Below, piece by piece: positions 1 to 8,431 of a stretch of 64,000 bases of DNA. Below the pieces are notes generated by a model. That model made no database searches. It was given only the letters and a program-made list of their open reading frames with translations, and had not been told where the DNA came from. Each line of letters starts with the position of its first letter. The first letter of the stretch is position 1. Made by a program: the position numbers and the translations under genes. Origin of the DNA: JAMZMI01 sp963848175 (GTDB lineage Bacteria; Bacteroidota; Bacteroidia; Cytophagales; Cyclobacteriaceae); NCBI GenBank assembly GCA_963848175.1, contig CAWKCO010000003.1, positions 248,001 to 312,000 on the forward strand, read 5' to 3'.

Positions 1-651
1 GGCAATGTTGTGCTGGTCGCAGAGTGCTCTCACGTCTTCCAAATACTTTTGATGTGCAGGAGTCACACCACCTTCGCCCTGTATGGGCTCCAGCATAATG
101 GCTGCAATCTCATCAGTGATAGCCGCTTTTAGTGCTTCTATATCGTTGAAGGGCACGTGCATAAAACCTTCCGGAATCGGGTCAAAACCATTCATCATGG
201 CTTTTTTGCCAGTGGCCGCTATGGTAGCGAGTGTCCTGCCATGAAAGGCGTGGTTCATAGCAATGATCTTGCTGCCACGGCCATTTTTCAAGCCATATTT
301 TCTGGCAATTTTAATGGCTCCCTCGGCAGCTTCTGCACCACTATTGGCCATAAAGACCCGTTCGAGACCAGAGAGTTCAGCCAATTTTTTTACCAATTTC
401 ATTTGAGGCTCACTCACATAAAAATTGGAAATATGGATGAGCTTATCTGCCTGCTCCGCAATGGCTTTGACCAGCGTTGGATGGCTATGGCCGATGTTGC
501 TCACTGCTATTCCCGCAAGGGCATCTATATATTCTTTGCCTTCTACATCCCAAACGAGGCTGCCTTTTCCTTCTTTCAGTGCAATAGGGAATCGCCGAAA
601 GGTGGGCAAATAATGTTTCTGATCTATTGCGTGTAGTTCTGCATTCGTCAT
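1..651 (-). CDS. argD: Acetylornithine aminotransferase, partial (C-terminus beyond window)
   Basis: Class III PLP-dependent aminotransferase of the acetylornithine/succinylornithine family, which exchanges the amino group between glutamate and an N-acylated semialdehyde. Reading the minus strand from ATG at 651 gives about 217 residues without a stop before the window edge. Visible family signatures are the N-terminal YLPTFRRFPIALKEG region, DALAGIAVSNIGHSHP, the PLP-phosphate segment ANSGAEAAEGAIKIAR, NHAFHGRT and the MLEPIQGEGGV stretch. The PLP lysine would lie in the missing part. It starts 5 bp after argB and is the last gene visible in a seven-gene minus-strand operon. Whether it serves arginine synthesis or a special acyl-ornithine pathway cannot be told from the sequence. 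Confidence 0.93.
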   Translation of the reverse strand, partial: MTNAELHAIDQKHYLPTFRRFPIALKEGKGSLVWDVEGKEYIDALAGIAVSNIGHSHPTLVKAIAEQADKLIHISNFYVSEPQMKLVKKLAELSGLERVFMANSGAEAAEGAIKIARKYGLKNGRGSKIIAMNHAFHGRTLATIAATGKKAMMNGFDPIPEGFMHVPFNDIEALKAAITDEIAAIMLEPIQGEGGVTPAHQKYLEDVRALCDQHNIA

Positions 652-656
652 AATAC

Positions 657-1472
657 TTATTTTGTAATGGATGTTCCTGTTTTTTCTTTTCCCTCAATCG
701 TTTTGAGGAGGATTCCCGGCTTGGTGCCGTTGATAATTTTCACTTCTTTGGTACCTTTTTCTATAGCTACTTGACACGATTCTATTTTGGGTATCATGCC
801 TCCACCTATCACATTGCCCATAAGAGGCGTTATTTCGGCCAGAGTTAAGTGTTCTATAAGTGTGGATGGGTCATCTTTATCCATGCACAGCCCGTCGATA
901 TCCGTCATGACGATGTACTGATCTGCGCGGATAGCCCCTGAAATGTGCCCGGCAAACATGTCTCCGTTGATGTTGTAGGCATGCCCTTTTTCGTCGGAGG
1001 CCATGCAGGTGAGTACTGGAAAAAAGCCCTGATCCAAAAGTTGGTTGAGGAGTGCTGGGTTTACTTTTTCTACTTCGCCTACCCAGCCTATGTCCACTTT
1101 GTTTTGGCCGTCGAGATGGAATTTTTTCCGGGCTGTCACGAGGTGTCCGTCTTTTCCAGACAGGCCTACGGCGTTGATCCCTTTGGCTTGCAATGCACGA
1201 ACGAGGGAAGGATTTACCTCTCCCGTGAGCGCCATTTCTATGTATTTGATAGCTTCGGTGGTGGTTTTTCTGTGCCCACCAATAAACTCAGACTCTATGC
1301 TCAGGCTAGACAAGATGTTGTTGATAAATGGCCCTCCGCCATGCACCAGCACCACTCTGTGTCCTTGCTTATGAAGGGTAGCGATTTCGTCGAGAATGAA
1401 AGCTTTGATGTTTTCATCCTTCATGGCATTGCCGCCGTATTTTATGACTATCGTCTTTTGCGTATCTATAAT
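657..1472 (-). CDS. argB: Acetylglutamate kinase, non-canonical start
   Basis: Amino-acid kinase that phosphorylates the side-chain carboxylate of N-acetyl (or N-succinyl) glutamate. The first ATG (1424) would remove the essential ATP-binding strand: the same open frame continues upstream and encodes TIVIKYGGNAM, the family's N-terminal K-x-GG signature. Upstream of it the frame has no ATG, GTG or TTG before the TAA at 1482-1484; the best candidates are ATT at 1472 or ATA at 1469, giving a protein of about 270 residues. Other signatures are VLVHGGGP, the HRKTTTEAI substrate region, NINGDMFAG and the C-terminal GGGMIPK. It lies 9 bp after the ornithine-racemase-like gene. The odd start is either a rare initiation codon or a base error (ATA for ATG). 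Confidence 0.9.
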   Translation of the reverse strand: MIDTQKTIVIKYGGNAMKDENIKAFILDEIATLHKQGHRVVLVHGGGPFINNILSSLSIESEFIGGHRKTTTEAIKYIEMALTGEVNPSLVRALQAKGINAVGLSGKDGHLVTARKKFHLDGQNKVDIGWVGEVEKVNPALLNQLLDQGFFPVLTCMASDEKGHAYNINGDMFAGHISGAIRADQYIVMTDIDGLCMDKDDPSTLIEHLTLAEITPLMGNVIGGGMIPKIESCQVAIEKGTKEVKIINGTKPGILLKTIEGKEKTGTSITK

Positions 1473-1481
1473 TGAAAATGT

Positions 1482-2579
1482 TTAGTAGTTGACTGTTTCC
1501 TTTTCGCTCTTCACAATGTTTTTGGTGATGTAGTGCGAGTTGAGCAAGCTCAATGCGCCCATGTATTTCAGTTTGAAACCTACCATGTCGCCCACCTTGT
1601 ATTTGGAACTATGCTCGCCAAGGTCGATCACGAGCATGTCTGAGCTCGCACCTGTCATGGTTATTTGCTCATCTTCAGGGATGAGATATTGCTCTGAGAC
1701 ATCCAATCTTCCTACATCTAGGATCGCTCGGAACGTCGTTTTACCGTAATCGTCTTCGTTCAACTCGTAGGATTCTCCAGATGGGTTGGTGTCTATCTCG
1801 CCAGTCGGCACAGTTGGTTTTTTGGTGATTTCGATGATCTGTGCGTAGAATTTAAAAATATCTCCTTCCATGCCTGGGATAAGCTCTTCGGTGAATAAGT
1901 TGGCACCAAAAAACAGCGACTCACCTATTCGGAAATGGTTGATCCCTTTTGGGACTTGTTTTTTGAATATCAATGGAATCACTACGCTGGTGCCACCCGT
2001 CACCCAAGGGATTTTTCTCTTGAAAGTGGCTTCTATGAGTTGCTTGTATAGTGAAAGTTGTATCAGTTTATCTGAAGAGGGCATGACTCCATGCAGACAG
2101 TTGAGGTTGGCGCCAATGCCTGTCACTTTGATATTAGGTAGTTGGAAAATAGAAGCGTAAAAGTCGATGAGGTGATCGCCCATGATGCCTTCGCGCAAAT
2201 CGCCCAACTCGATCATAATGATCACTTTGTGCGTTTTCTTTTGTTTTACGGCTTCATCAGAAATCCATTTTATCGTGCGATATTCGGTATTGAAACTGGC
2301 ATCAGCATACATCACCAGCTCTTCAATTACGTCATGCGCAGGAGGTTTTATGTATACCGTCTGAATCTCAGAGTTTATGGACTTAACCACTTTTAGGTTA
2401 CTTATGCGTGAGTCGCATACTTCCTTCGTTCCTAGATTGATTACCTCTTCGATGTAGCTCTCCGTGCCGCAGAGCAGTTTGGAAACTACCGCCCACTCAA
2501 TGCCATTTTCTTTGAAAAGTGCGTCGAGATGATCGTAATTGTGCTTGAGCTTGTCTGAGTATAAGTTTAGGTAAGCCAT
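1482..2579 (-). CDS. Ornithine-racemase-like PLP enzyme (alanine racemase N-terminal fold)
   Basis: 365-residue protein of the alanine/ornithine racemase family, fold type III PLP enzymes that interconvert L- and D-amino acids. The likely Schiff-base lysine is K34 in VVSKLLCG, followed by the barrel segments expected of this family (for example IMIELGDLREGI and the C-terminal GASSDMLVIDL). It differs clearly from the canonical alanine racemase encoded immediately upstream, so the two are unlikely to be redundant. The ornithine preference is inferred from resemblance to characterised ornithine racemases and from the adjacent argB and argD genes; a different basic amino acid is possible. It follows alr by 1 bp, which indicates co-transcription. 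Confidence 0.75.
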   Translation of the reverse strand: MAYLNLYSDKLKHNYDHLDALFKENGIEWAVVSKLLCGTESYIEEVINLGTKEVCDSRISNLKVVKSINSEIQTVYIKPPAHDVIEELVMYADASFNTEYRTIKWISDEAVKQKKTHKVIIMIELGDLREGIMGDHLIDFYASIFQLPNIKVTGIGANLNCLHGVMPSSDKLIQLSLYKQLIEATFKRKIPWVTGGTSVVIPLIFKKQVPKGINHFRIGESLFFGANLFTEELIPGMEGDIFKFYAQIIEITKKPTVPTGEIDTNPSGESYELNEDDYGKTTFRAILDVGRLDVSEQYLIPEDEQITMTGASSDMLVIDLGEHSSKYKVGDMVGFKLKYMGALSLLNSHYITKNIVKSEKETVNY

Positions 2580-2580
2580 T

Positions 2581-3726
2581 TTATTTTACTTTTCTTTCAA
2601 TTTTGGATGGAAGCCGCGTGAGTAGCTCGTAGTTGAGCTGATCACTAAGTTCGCTGAATGATGATACTGAAATTTCTTGTTCATGATCTACGCCAATGAG
2701 TGTAGCAATGTCATTTACCTGCACATCGGGAATATCTGTAATGTCCACGGTGATGCAGTTCATGTTTACGATACCAATCACTGCCGTGCGGTGGCCTTTG
2801 ATCAGCACACGCCCTTGATTGCTCAATGAGCGGCTAAAACCATGCGAGTAGCCCACTGGAATCACTGCAATTTTCATGTCCTTCTGGGCTAAGAATGTGG
2901 TTCCGTAACCAATGAATTCACCCATTTCAATGCTTTTAACACTCATTATCCTACTCTCCCAACGGATTACACGTTTCAGAGGGTCGGTTTTTATTTTTTT
3001 ATCTTTCAGATATTCAATAAAAATCTCTCTGCTTGGCCAAAAACCATATTGCAGAATGCCAATGCGAACCATGTCTAAATGCATTTCTGGTAATCGAATG
3101 GCAGCAGCAGAGCAGCAGGTATGCTTGATGCCCGGCTTTAGTCCTAGCTTGGCCAATTCTTTTTCCATTTGAAGGAAGCGTGCCTTTTGGTCTTGTACCC
3201 GTACATAATTGGAAATGCTTTCCGCCCCAGCAAAGTGGGTGCATAGCCCAGCAAACTCGAGGTATTCTTTATGCTCATGTAAAGTCTCTGCCAGCTGTTC
3301 CATGTCTTCGGGCGAGAAGCCAGTTCGGTTCATGCCTGTTTCTAGCTCAATATGAACGAGCGCTTTTGCTCCTAGTTTTTTAGCTTCTTTTAAAGCATTT
3401 TCCAATCGATGAAAATTGAAAATGAAAAAAGCCACTTTATTTTCAATGACCCAAGGAAGATCCTCGTCAGCCACATTTCCCATCACCATGATTTCTGTAG
3501 CTGGATTTTTTACAATCTCTGCCAGCTCTTTGGCTTCATCGGCACTATAAACTGAAAAGTGATCAATGCCTAATTCTTCAGCCATTGGTATATAACATTC
3601 TAGTCCGTGACCGTATGCATTGCCTTTGACTACAGAGGAGATGCGAACCTTTTTATCAAAAAGCTCATGAAGAAAATCAAGATTGTTGACAAGCGCTTGT
3701 TTCTCCAGCGTAATGATACTGCTCAT
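2581..3726 (-). CDS. alr: Alanine racemase
   Basis: 381-residue PLP enzyme that interconverts L- and D-alanine for peptidoglycan. The PLP lysine is K34 in VVKGNAYGHG, a near-perfect family signature, and the second catalytic residue is the tyrosine in IGYGTTFLA of the C-terminal beta domain. ETGMNRTGF and IPVGYSHGFSR are further conserved segments. The usual SMDQ stretch is replaced by NMNCITVD, a modest divergence. It overlaps the upstream amidohydrolase gene by 4 bp. A second racemase sits directly downstream, so this copy may be specialised for the operon rather than being the cell-wall enzyme; a further alr or murF-alr fusion elsewhere in the genome would be expected in that case. Confidence 0.92.
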   Translation of the reverse strand: MSSIITLEKQALVNNLDFLHELFDKKVRISSVVKGNAYGHGLECYIPMAEELGIDHFSVYSADEAKELAEIVKNPATEIMVMGNVADEDLPWVIENKVAFFIFNFHRLENALKEAKKLGAKALVHIELETGMNRTGFSPEDMEQLAETLHEHKEYLEFAGLCTHFAGAESISNYVRVQDQKARFLQMEKELAKLGLKPGIKHTCCSAAAIRLPEMHLDMVRIGILQYGFWPSREIFIEYLKDKKIKTDPLKRVIRWESRIMSVKSIEMGEFIGYGTTFLAQKDMKIAVIPVGYSHGFSRSLSNQGRVLIKGHRTAVIGIVNMNCITVDITDIPDVQVNDIATLIGVDHEQEISVSSFSELSDQLNYELLTRLPSKIERKVK

Positions 3727-4859
3727 TTCAGGATGTTTTGGATAATGGAAATGAACATTTTTACTCCCGTAGGAGTGATTTCATCTGGGAAGTCATAATC
3801 TGGATTGTGTAGGGCAGGGCAATCTTTTCCTGATCCTATTCCGAACATGGCTCCTTTATATTTTTCTGTAAACAAACCAAAATCTTCTCCCCATTTGAAG
3901 GGGTAAGGTCTGGTAGTCAATGTCAAGTCATTCGCTTTTACTGCCTCGTTTATGAACCCAACAGCTTCCTTATTGTTTTGGTTGGAAGCAAATTCTTGCG
4001 TCCATGAGATCGTATGCGTTAGGTTTCTTTTAGCAATTATCGTTGCAACTCTTTTCTCTATTTCAGATGTGAATTCATCCATTACATCATTTTTCCAGCT
4101 GCGAAGTGTATAGTGCACTTCACCGAGTCCTGCAGATACACCATAAGCCAGTTCTCCCATTTCTATATGGATGGGGGTAGCAAGGGCAAATTCATTGGAT
4201 GTCAAATCCGGGTTGGAAATTTCATCAAACATGGCGATGATTTTTCCAATTGCAGGAGCGGGATTTATTCCCAGTTCTGGCTCGGCCGCATGCGAAGTTT
4301 TGCCTTCTAGTTTGATGATAATGCTTTTAGCAGCAGCTGTAAAAGAACCTTCGCGGCAGACAATTTCATTCAACTCATAACCAGGCAAGTTGTGCAGCGC
4401 AAAAACAAAATCAGGTTTGAAGTCAAACCCTTTATCGGCCAATACGGCTTTGGCGCCTTCTCCATTTTCTTCGGCAGGCTGAAAAAGTAGATGCACTACG
4501 CCAGAAGCTATAGGCGATTCGTTTAGCTCTTTTGCCACTCCACACATGATCGCACTATGCCCATCATGCCCACATTTGTGAGAGACGCCTTCCACGGTCG
4601 ATCTGTGATCAAATTCATTAATCTCAGGAATAGGCAAGGCGTCAGTATCTGCTCTGAGCAGTATCGTTTTGCCAGGCTTGCCCGAGTTAAAAGTGCATAG
4701 AACCCCTGTCTTCCCAATTTTTTTGATTTGGGAGATGCCCATATCTGATAAAAATGCCATGATGCGTTTTTGAGTTTCTATTTCGCTCATGGAGAGCTCC
4801 GGATGAGCATGCAGCTCATGACGAAATTTGGTAAGCTCTTTTAAGAAGGTCTCTTCCAT
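3723..4859 (-). CDS. M20 family N-acyl amino acid amidohydrolase
   Basis: 378-residue metallopeptidase-fold amidohydrolase of the M20D (hippurate hydrolase/IAA-amino acid hydrolase) type. It cleaves an acyl group from an N-acylated amino acid. Metal-binding signatures are C96, H98 and H101 in KCGHDGHSA and the acidic pair in PAEENGEG; HELHAHPELS near the N-terminus is typical. No signal peptide is visible, so it is probably cytoplasmic. It overlaps the GNAT gene upstream by 19 bp and alr downstream by 4 bp. Position between an acetyltransferase and argB/argD-like genes makes a deacetylase role in an acetyl-protected ornithine-type route plausible; degradation of imported N-acyl amino acids is the main alternative. 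Confidence 0.88.
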   Translation of the reverse strand: MEETFLKELTKFRHELHAHPELSMSEIETQKRIMAFLSDMGISQIKKIGKTGVLCTFNSGKPGKTILLRADTDALPIPEINEFDHRSTVEGVSHKCGHDGHSAIMCGVAKELNESPIASGVVHLLFQPAEENGEGAKAVLADKGFDFKPDFVFALHNLPGYELNEIVCREGSFTAAAKSIIIKLEGKTSHAAEPELGINPAPAIGKIIAMFDEISNPDLTSNEFALATPIHIEMGELAYGVSAGLGEVHYTLRSWKNDVMDEFTSEIEKRVATIIAKRNLTHTISWTQEFASNQNNKEAVGFINEAVKANDLTLTTRPYPFKWGEDFGLFTEKYKGAMFGIGSGKDCPALHNPDYDFPDEITPTGVKMFISIIQNILK

Positions 4860-5290
4860 CGCATTTCAAGATATTTATTATTGAAACCCAATTTTTCATA
4901 AAGCCTGCGAGCAGGATTTTCTGGCTCTACGTGCAAGGCTATGTCTCCTTCCGTGACTTCAAAAGCCATTTGCATTAGTTTTTTACCTATTCCTTGGCCT
5001 CTATAGTCGCCATGCGTCGCGATATATACGAGGATGTTTTCGGGGATATAGCCTCCCATTCCGGTCTTGTTGATGATCACCGCGCCCACAGGTGCGAGTC
5101 CATCCCAGGCACAAAGGATAGCCCCTCCATGATGATTGCCATAGTTGAGTGCATATTCTACACACTTGGCTATGTCTTCTCTTTTGTCGCCATATTCGTC
5201 AAGGTGCGTGTATAGAAAGGAAATGATGCTCTCCTTCTCATTGAATCCAACCGTCTGTGCGGGAGTATATTTTTCATATCTAATTGTCAT
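4841..5290 (-). CDS. GNAT family N-acetyltransferase
   Basis: 149-residue GCN5-related acetyltransferase. Motif A, which binds the acetyl-CoA pyrophosphate, is visible as GDYRGQGIGKKLM, followed by the motif B-like stretch NPARRLYEKLGF. The acceptor substrate cannot be inferred from sequence alone. The gene overlaps the symporter gene by 4 bp and the amidohydrolase gene by 19 bp, so translation is probably coupled. In this context an amino acid acceptor such as glutamate is possible, which would make it a short N-acetylglutamate-synthase-like enzyme, but that is inference only. Confidence 0.85.
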   Translation of the reverse strand: MTIRYEKYTPAQTVGFNEKESIISFLYTHLDEYGDKREDIAKCVEYALNYGNHHGGAILCAWDGLAPVGAVIINKTGMGGYIPENILVYIATHGDYRGQGIGKKLMQMAFEVTEGDIALHVEPENPARRLYEKLGFNNKYLEMRWKRPS

Positions 5291-6723
5291 GCTAAGTCGG
5301 TTTTATTTTTTGAAAAAAGACTGACACCTACAAACAACACCAAGGCAGCCATCAGTCCGTAAATATTTGGATCCAGCCCCATTGGGGATATTTGATAAAT
5401 ACTCAAAAGTGTAGTTACCACTCCTCCCACAATCATAGCGGCAAAGGCTCCTTCTCTACTGGAGTTTTTCCAATACAGTCCGCCTAAAATAGGGATAAGC
5501 AGGCCTGAAACCATGAATGCGTAGGAAAAAAGCATGGCGCTGAGGACATTTTGCAGAAAAAGGGCAATTACTAATGCTACTGTTCCCATTCCTAAAGTGA
5601 CCCATTGGGAGTAGCGAAGTTCTTTTTTATCCATGTCTCCAGAGCCCGAACTTACTCTCAGTACATCGGATAAAAACGAACCTGAGCAAGCCATCAGGCA
5701 GCTGTCGGCGGTGGACATTACTGCCGAAAAGTATGCCGCTAACACCAGTCCCATAAAGCCATGTGGCAATACCGTGCGTAAAAGTACTGGTAATCCTATT
5801 TCAGGGTCTATCACGCTCCCAGCTGGGAAATCGAGCGGTGCGAAAAGGTTTTGTTCAAAGGCGACCCGAGCCAAAAGCCCAAGCCCCACACCAAGAAAAG
5901 CCATTACAGGCCATTCGAAAAGCCCGGCAATGAACCATGCTTTTCTGGCTTCTTTTTCGCTTCTGCTGGCAAAAATTCTTTGGTACAAAGTCATACCGAC
6001 AAACCAAATAGGAATAATAGTGATAGACCAATTTACAAGTTGTTTCCAATGCACGTTGGTAAGTGTGAGCAGCTCTGGCTGTATAGTAGATTTTATAGCA
6101 TCCCATCCGCCCACGGCTTGATAAGCAAAAGGAACGCCTATGAATAACAGTCCACTGATGAGTATGATCCACTGTGCAGTGTCGGTGTAAATCACGGCTT
6201 TAAGCCCACCTAGGATGGTGTATCCGACTGCCACTGCTCCCATGATAAGGACGGCAGCAGTAAAAGATATTTCGGGAAATGTGCCTGAGGCCAGTTTTGC
6301 GCCAGCAACAATTTGTGAACTTGTGAAGCCCAGGTAGCTGACTGTGGTGATAATTCCTGCTAAAATGGCTACTCTCTTGCCATAAAAAGCTTCAAAAATC
6401 TGAGGGAGAGTGGTCATTTGTTTGAAGGCCTTCATGTTGTAGACTTTCGGAATGAGCCAAGCGGATGCCATCCAAGCGCCTATCAGCCCTGTGAAGAGCA
6501 ACCAAGAACCCGACAGCCCCATGGAAAAGCCAAGTCCACCAAGTCCGATGGAAAAACCACCTCCTACATCTGTGGCTACTACTGAGAGGCCATTGTGCCA
6601 AACGCCGATGTTTCTACCTGCTACGTAGTAGTCGTCGTGAGATTTGTTTTTGGTGAAAAAATAAATACCCACAAGGAGCACGATCACCATGTATGCGATA
6701 AAAATGATTATATCGACAATCAT
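5287..6723 (-). CDS. Sodium:solute symporter (SSS family)
   Basis: 478-residue inner-membrane secondary transporter with about 13 hydrophobic helices and the family start YYVAGRNIGVWHNGLS followed by the glycine-rich TDVGGGFSIGLGG segment. SSS proteins couple sodium entry to uptake of solutes such as amino acids, sugars or carboxylates. It is the first gene of the seven-gene minus-strand operon, so the likely solute is one handled by the downstream racemases, amidohydrolase and argB/argD-like enzymes. The start lies 137 bp from the divergent XRE regulator, which may control it. Confidence 0.92.
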   Translation of the reverse strand: MIVDIIIFIAYMVIVLLVGIYFFTKNKSHDDYYVAGRNIGVWHNGLSVVATDVGGGFSIGLGGLGFSMGLSGSWLLFTGLIGAWMASAWLIPKVYNMKAFKQMTTLPQIFEAFYGKRVAILAGIITTVSYLGFTSSQIVAGAKLASGTFPEISFTAAVLIMGAVAVGYTILGGLKAVIYTDTAQWIILISGLLFIGVPFAYQAVGGWDAIKSTIQPELLTLTNVHWKQLVNWSITIIPIWFVGMTLYQRIFASRSEKEARKAWFIAGLFEWPVMAFLGVGLGLLARVAFEQNLFAPLDFPAGSVIDPEIGLPVLLRTVLPHGFMGLVLAAYFSAVMSTADSCLMACSGSFLSDVLRVSSGSGDMDKKELRYSQWVTLGMGTVALVIALFLQNVLSAMLFSYAFMVSGLLIPILGGLYWKNSSREGAFAAMIVGGVVTTLLSIYQISPMGLDPNIYGLMAALVLFVGVSLFSKNKTDLA

Positions 6724-6827
6724 GTAGATTTAGATTGGGTGAATTTATTAAAGTAAAATGTCAAATTTTCTAACAGATCGTTGGATGTTGACCTGATTTT
6801 GTATTCAATAATGCCGCAAAGTTAATA

Positions 6828-6858
6828 ATTTTACGGATTATTGTAAAATAAGTTTACA
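6828..6858. promoter_or_regulatory. Overlapping palindromes before the XRE gene, probable operator
   Basis: Two overlapping inverted repeats end 2 bp before the regulator's ATG. One is ATTTTAC-8-GTAAAAT (6828-6849); the other is TGTAAA-5-TTTACA (6842-6858). Such symmetrical sites next to an HTH gene are typical for autoregulation. They also lie in the shared intergenic region with the divergent symporter operon, so both directions could be controlled. Confidence 0.5.
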
Positions 6859-6860
6859 AA

Positions 6861-7409
6861 ATGGAGAAGCTTCTATCTAAGAACATCAAGTTTTTGCGCA
6901 TGCGCGAAAAGTTAAGTCAAGAGCAGTTTGCTCATAAAATTGGCTTAAACAGGGGAAATATTGCTTCTTACGAAAAAGGTACTGCTGAGCCGAGTGTGAA
7001 TAATATTTTGAAGATTGTAAAATATTTTAACATTGACTTGGTAGACCTGATAGAGTACGATCTTGCGCTATTGAGTGAATTGACCTCAGAAGGTGCTTTG
7101 GTGGGTGAGCTAAAGGATGCCGAAGTGTTTGTCGAGTCTGATTCCCACGTTGATAATCATCTTGAAAAACTTTTGAAGCGCTCAGAGGATTTGCAACAGA
7201 TATTGCAGGGTTTGGACAAGCTGCATGCATATAAGAAGGCAAAAGGGTTAAAGGATGTGGATCGGCTGTCCAACGACTATGAAGACTTGCTACAGGTAAC
7301 TCAAGCGCTGATGGTCGCACATGAGGAGCTTTTGACGTTGGTGAAAGCCGCTGAGAGCAATGGCCAAATTGATTTCTCCCGAAATACAGCCAGTGGCAAT
7401 AAGGACTAG
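6861..7409 (+). CDS. XRE-family helix-turn-helix regulator
   Basis: 182-residue protein with an N-terminal HTH_3 domain (about residues 8-62). The recognition region reads LSQEQFAHKIGLNRGNIASYEKG, split here as LSQEQFAHKIG and LNRGNIASYEKG. The remaining 110 residues are helical and rich in charged residues, with coiled-coil-like segments (residues about 95-165), probably for oligomerisation. It is divergent from the symporter operon and has palindromes directly upstream. It probably regulates itself and perhaps that operon. The ligand is unknown. Confidence 0.88.
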   Translation: MEKLLSKNIKFLRMREKLSQEQFAHKIGLNRGNIASYEKGTAEPSVNNILKIVKYFNIDLVDLIEYDLALLSELTSEGALVGELKDAEVFVESDSHVDNHLEKLLKRSEDLQQILQGLDKLHAYKKAKGLKDVDRLSNDYEDLLQVTQALMVAHEELLTLVKAAESNGQIDFSRNTASGNKD

Positions 7410-7489
7410 ATATTCAAGCTGGATATCCAACAACATAATTTTCCCGCACTTCTTGTCAAATACTTTTACTTTAGTCTAAAAAATATCCC

Positions 7490-7996
7490 ATGGCTGCAGA
7501 GAGCAAAAAGAAAAATGCCTACGACCGTTTTTATGTGAGACTCAATCTTATTTTCAATGGAATAGTGGCAAGTTCCATGATTCCTTTTGTTTTTATTTTT
7601 CTGCAAAACCAAAGTGATAAGCCTGAACCTTGGGTAGAGGGATCATCGGCGGACACATTCAAAATTGTATGTATCGTGGTATCGCTGGGGCTTTTGTTTT
7701 TAGCCAATTTGCGAGGGCCTAAGTTGATAGTCAAGGCAAGGGAGGGTGAGACGATTTCAGAAAAACTCCATATATATTTAGGACAGAAAATGCAGCATTA
7801 TGCCATGATAGAAGCTGCTGCAATTGTTTCCTTAATTGCTTTGTTTCTAATAAAAGATCAACTCTTCTCGTTTATTTATCTAGGTACGTTGTTTGTGTTT
7901 TCTATGCATCGTCCTAGATTTGGTCGTGTAGCTAAGGAGATAGGCACTACGGAAGACGAGCTCTCGCAGTGGGCACAGGATCACACAGAAGATTGA
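7490..7996 (+). CDS. Conserved membrane protein of unknown function
   Basis: 168-residue protein with about four hydrophobic segments: residues about 18-38 (LIFNGIVASSMIPFVFIFL), 58-75, 102-120 and 123-135. No catalytic motif is seen. It ends with an acidic hydrophilic tail. It stands in the same direction as the XRE gene but 80 bp away, so an operon with it is uncertain. I do not recognise the family. Confidence 0.75.
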   Translation: MAAESKKKNAYDRFYVRLNLIFNGIVASSMIPFVFIFLQNQSDKPEPWVEGSSADTFKIVCIVVSLGLLFLANLRGPKLIVKAREGETISEKLHIYLGQKMQHYAMIEAAAIVSLIALFLIKDQLFSFIYLGTLFVFSMHRPRFGRVAKEIGTTEDELSQWAQDHTED

Positions 7997-8045
7997 TAAA
8001 ATTTATTTGAATCATTTAGGTCAGCGGATCGTTTGGTAAAAGGCT

Positions 8046-8402
8046 ATGGTAAGAATTTTTGCATTTGTGTTTGTTCTGTTGCTCGTAAGTGGGTGCAAGA
8101 TTGGTCAAAGCAGTACAGGGAGTACCGTCGTTCGGCGCTCGGCCAACTATCAAATGCTCAAGCCAGATGCATGTAAGATCAATGCCAAAGTCTTGCGTAT
8201 GGAGGAGCCAGGCGTGTACACGCTTCGTGTATATCAAGTGGTAGAAATGGGTTTTGGCTTCAAACAAAATCTAAATGACGGAGATAAAATCGAGATACAT
8301 TCACCAGTAGATTTGCCTGTGGAGAGTACCATAGATGTGCTCGTTACTTATGTGCGAGAGCAGGAGGGGGGCTATTACATGTTGAGCACCTCTGCTGAAT
8401 AA
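8046..8402 (+). CDS. Small lipoprotein of unknown function
   Basis: 118-residue protein with a lipoprotein signal peptide: a hydrophobic stretch followed by the lipobox LVSGC, giving Cys16 as the probable lipidated residue. The mature part is about 100 residues and predicted mostly beta, with a segment DGDKIEIHSPVDLPVE that resembles small OB-like or beta-barrel folds. It precedes the large secreted protein by 29 bp and may be co-transcribed with it. No family was recognised. Confidence 0.72.
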   Translation: MVRIFAFVFVLLLVSGCKIGQSSTGSTVVRRSANYQMLKPDACKINAKVLRMEEPGVYTLRVYQVVEMGFGFKQNLNDGDKIEIHSPVDLPVESTIDVLVTYVREQEGGYYMLSTSAE

Positions 8403-8431
8403 TCTAAAACATTCACCCAAATTCACCCCTA

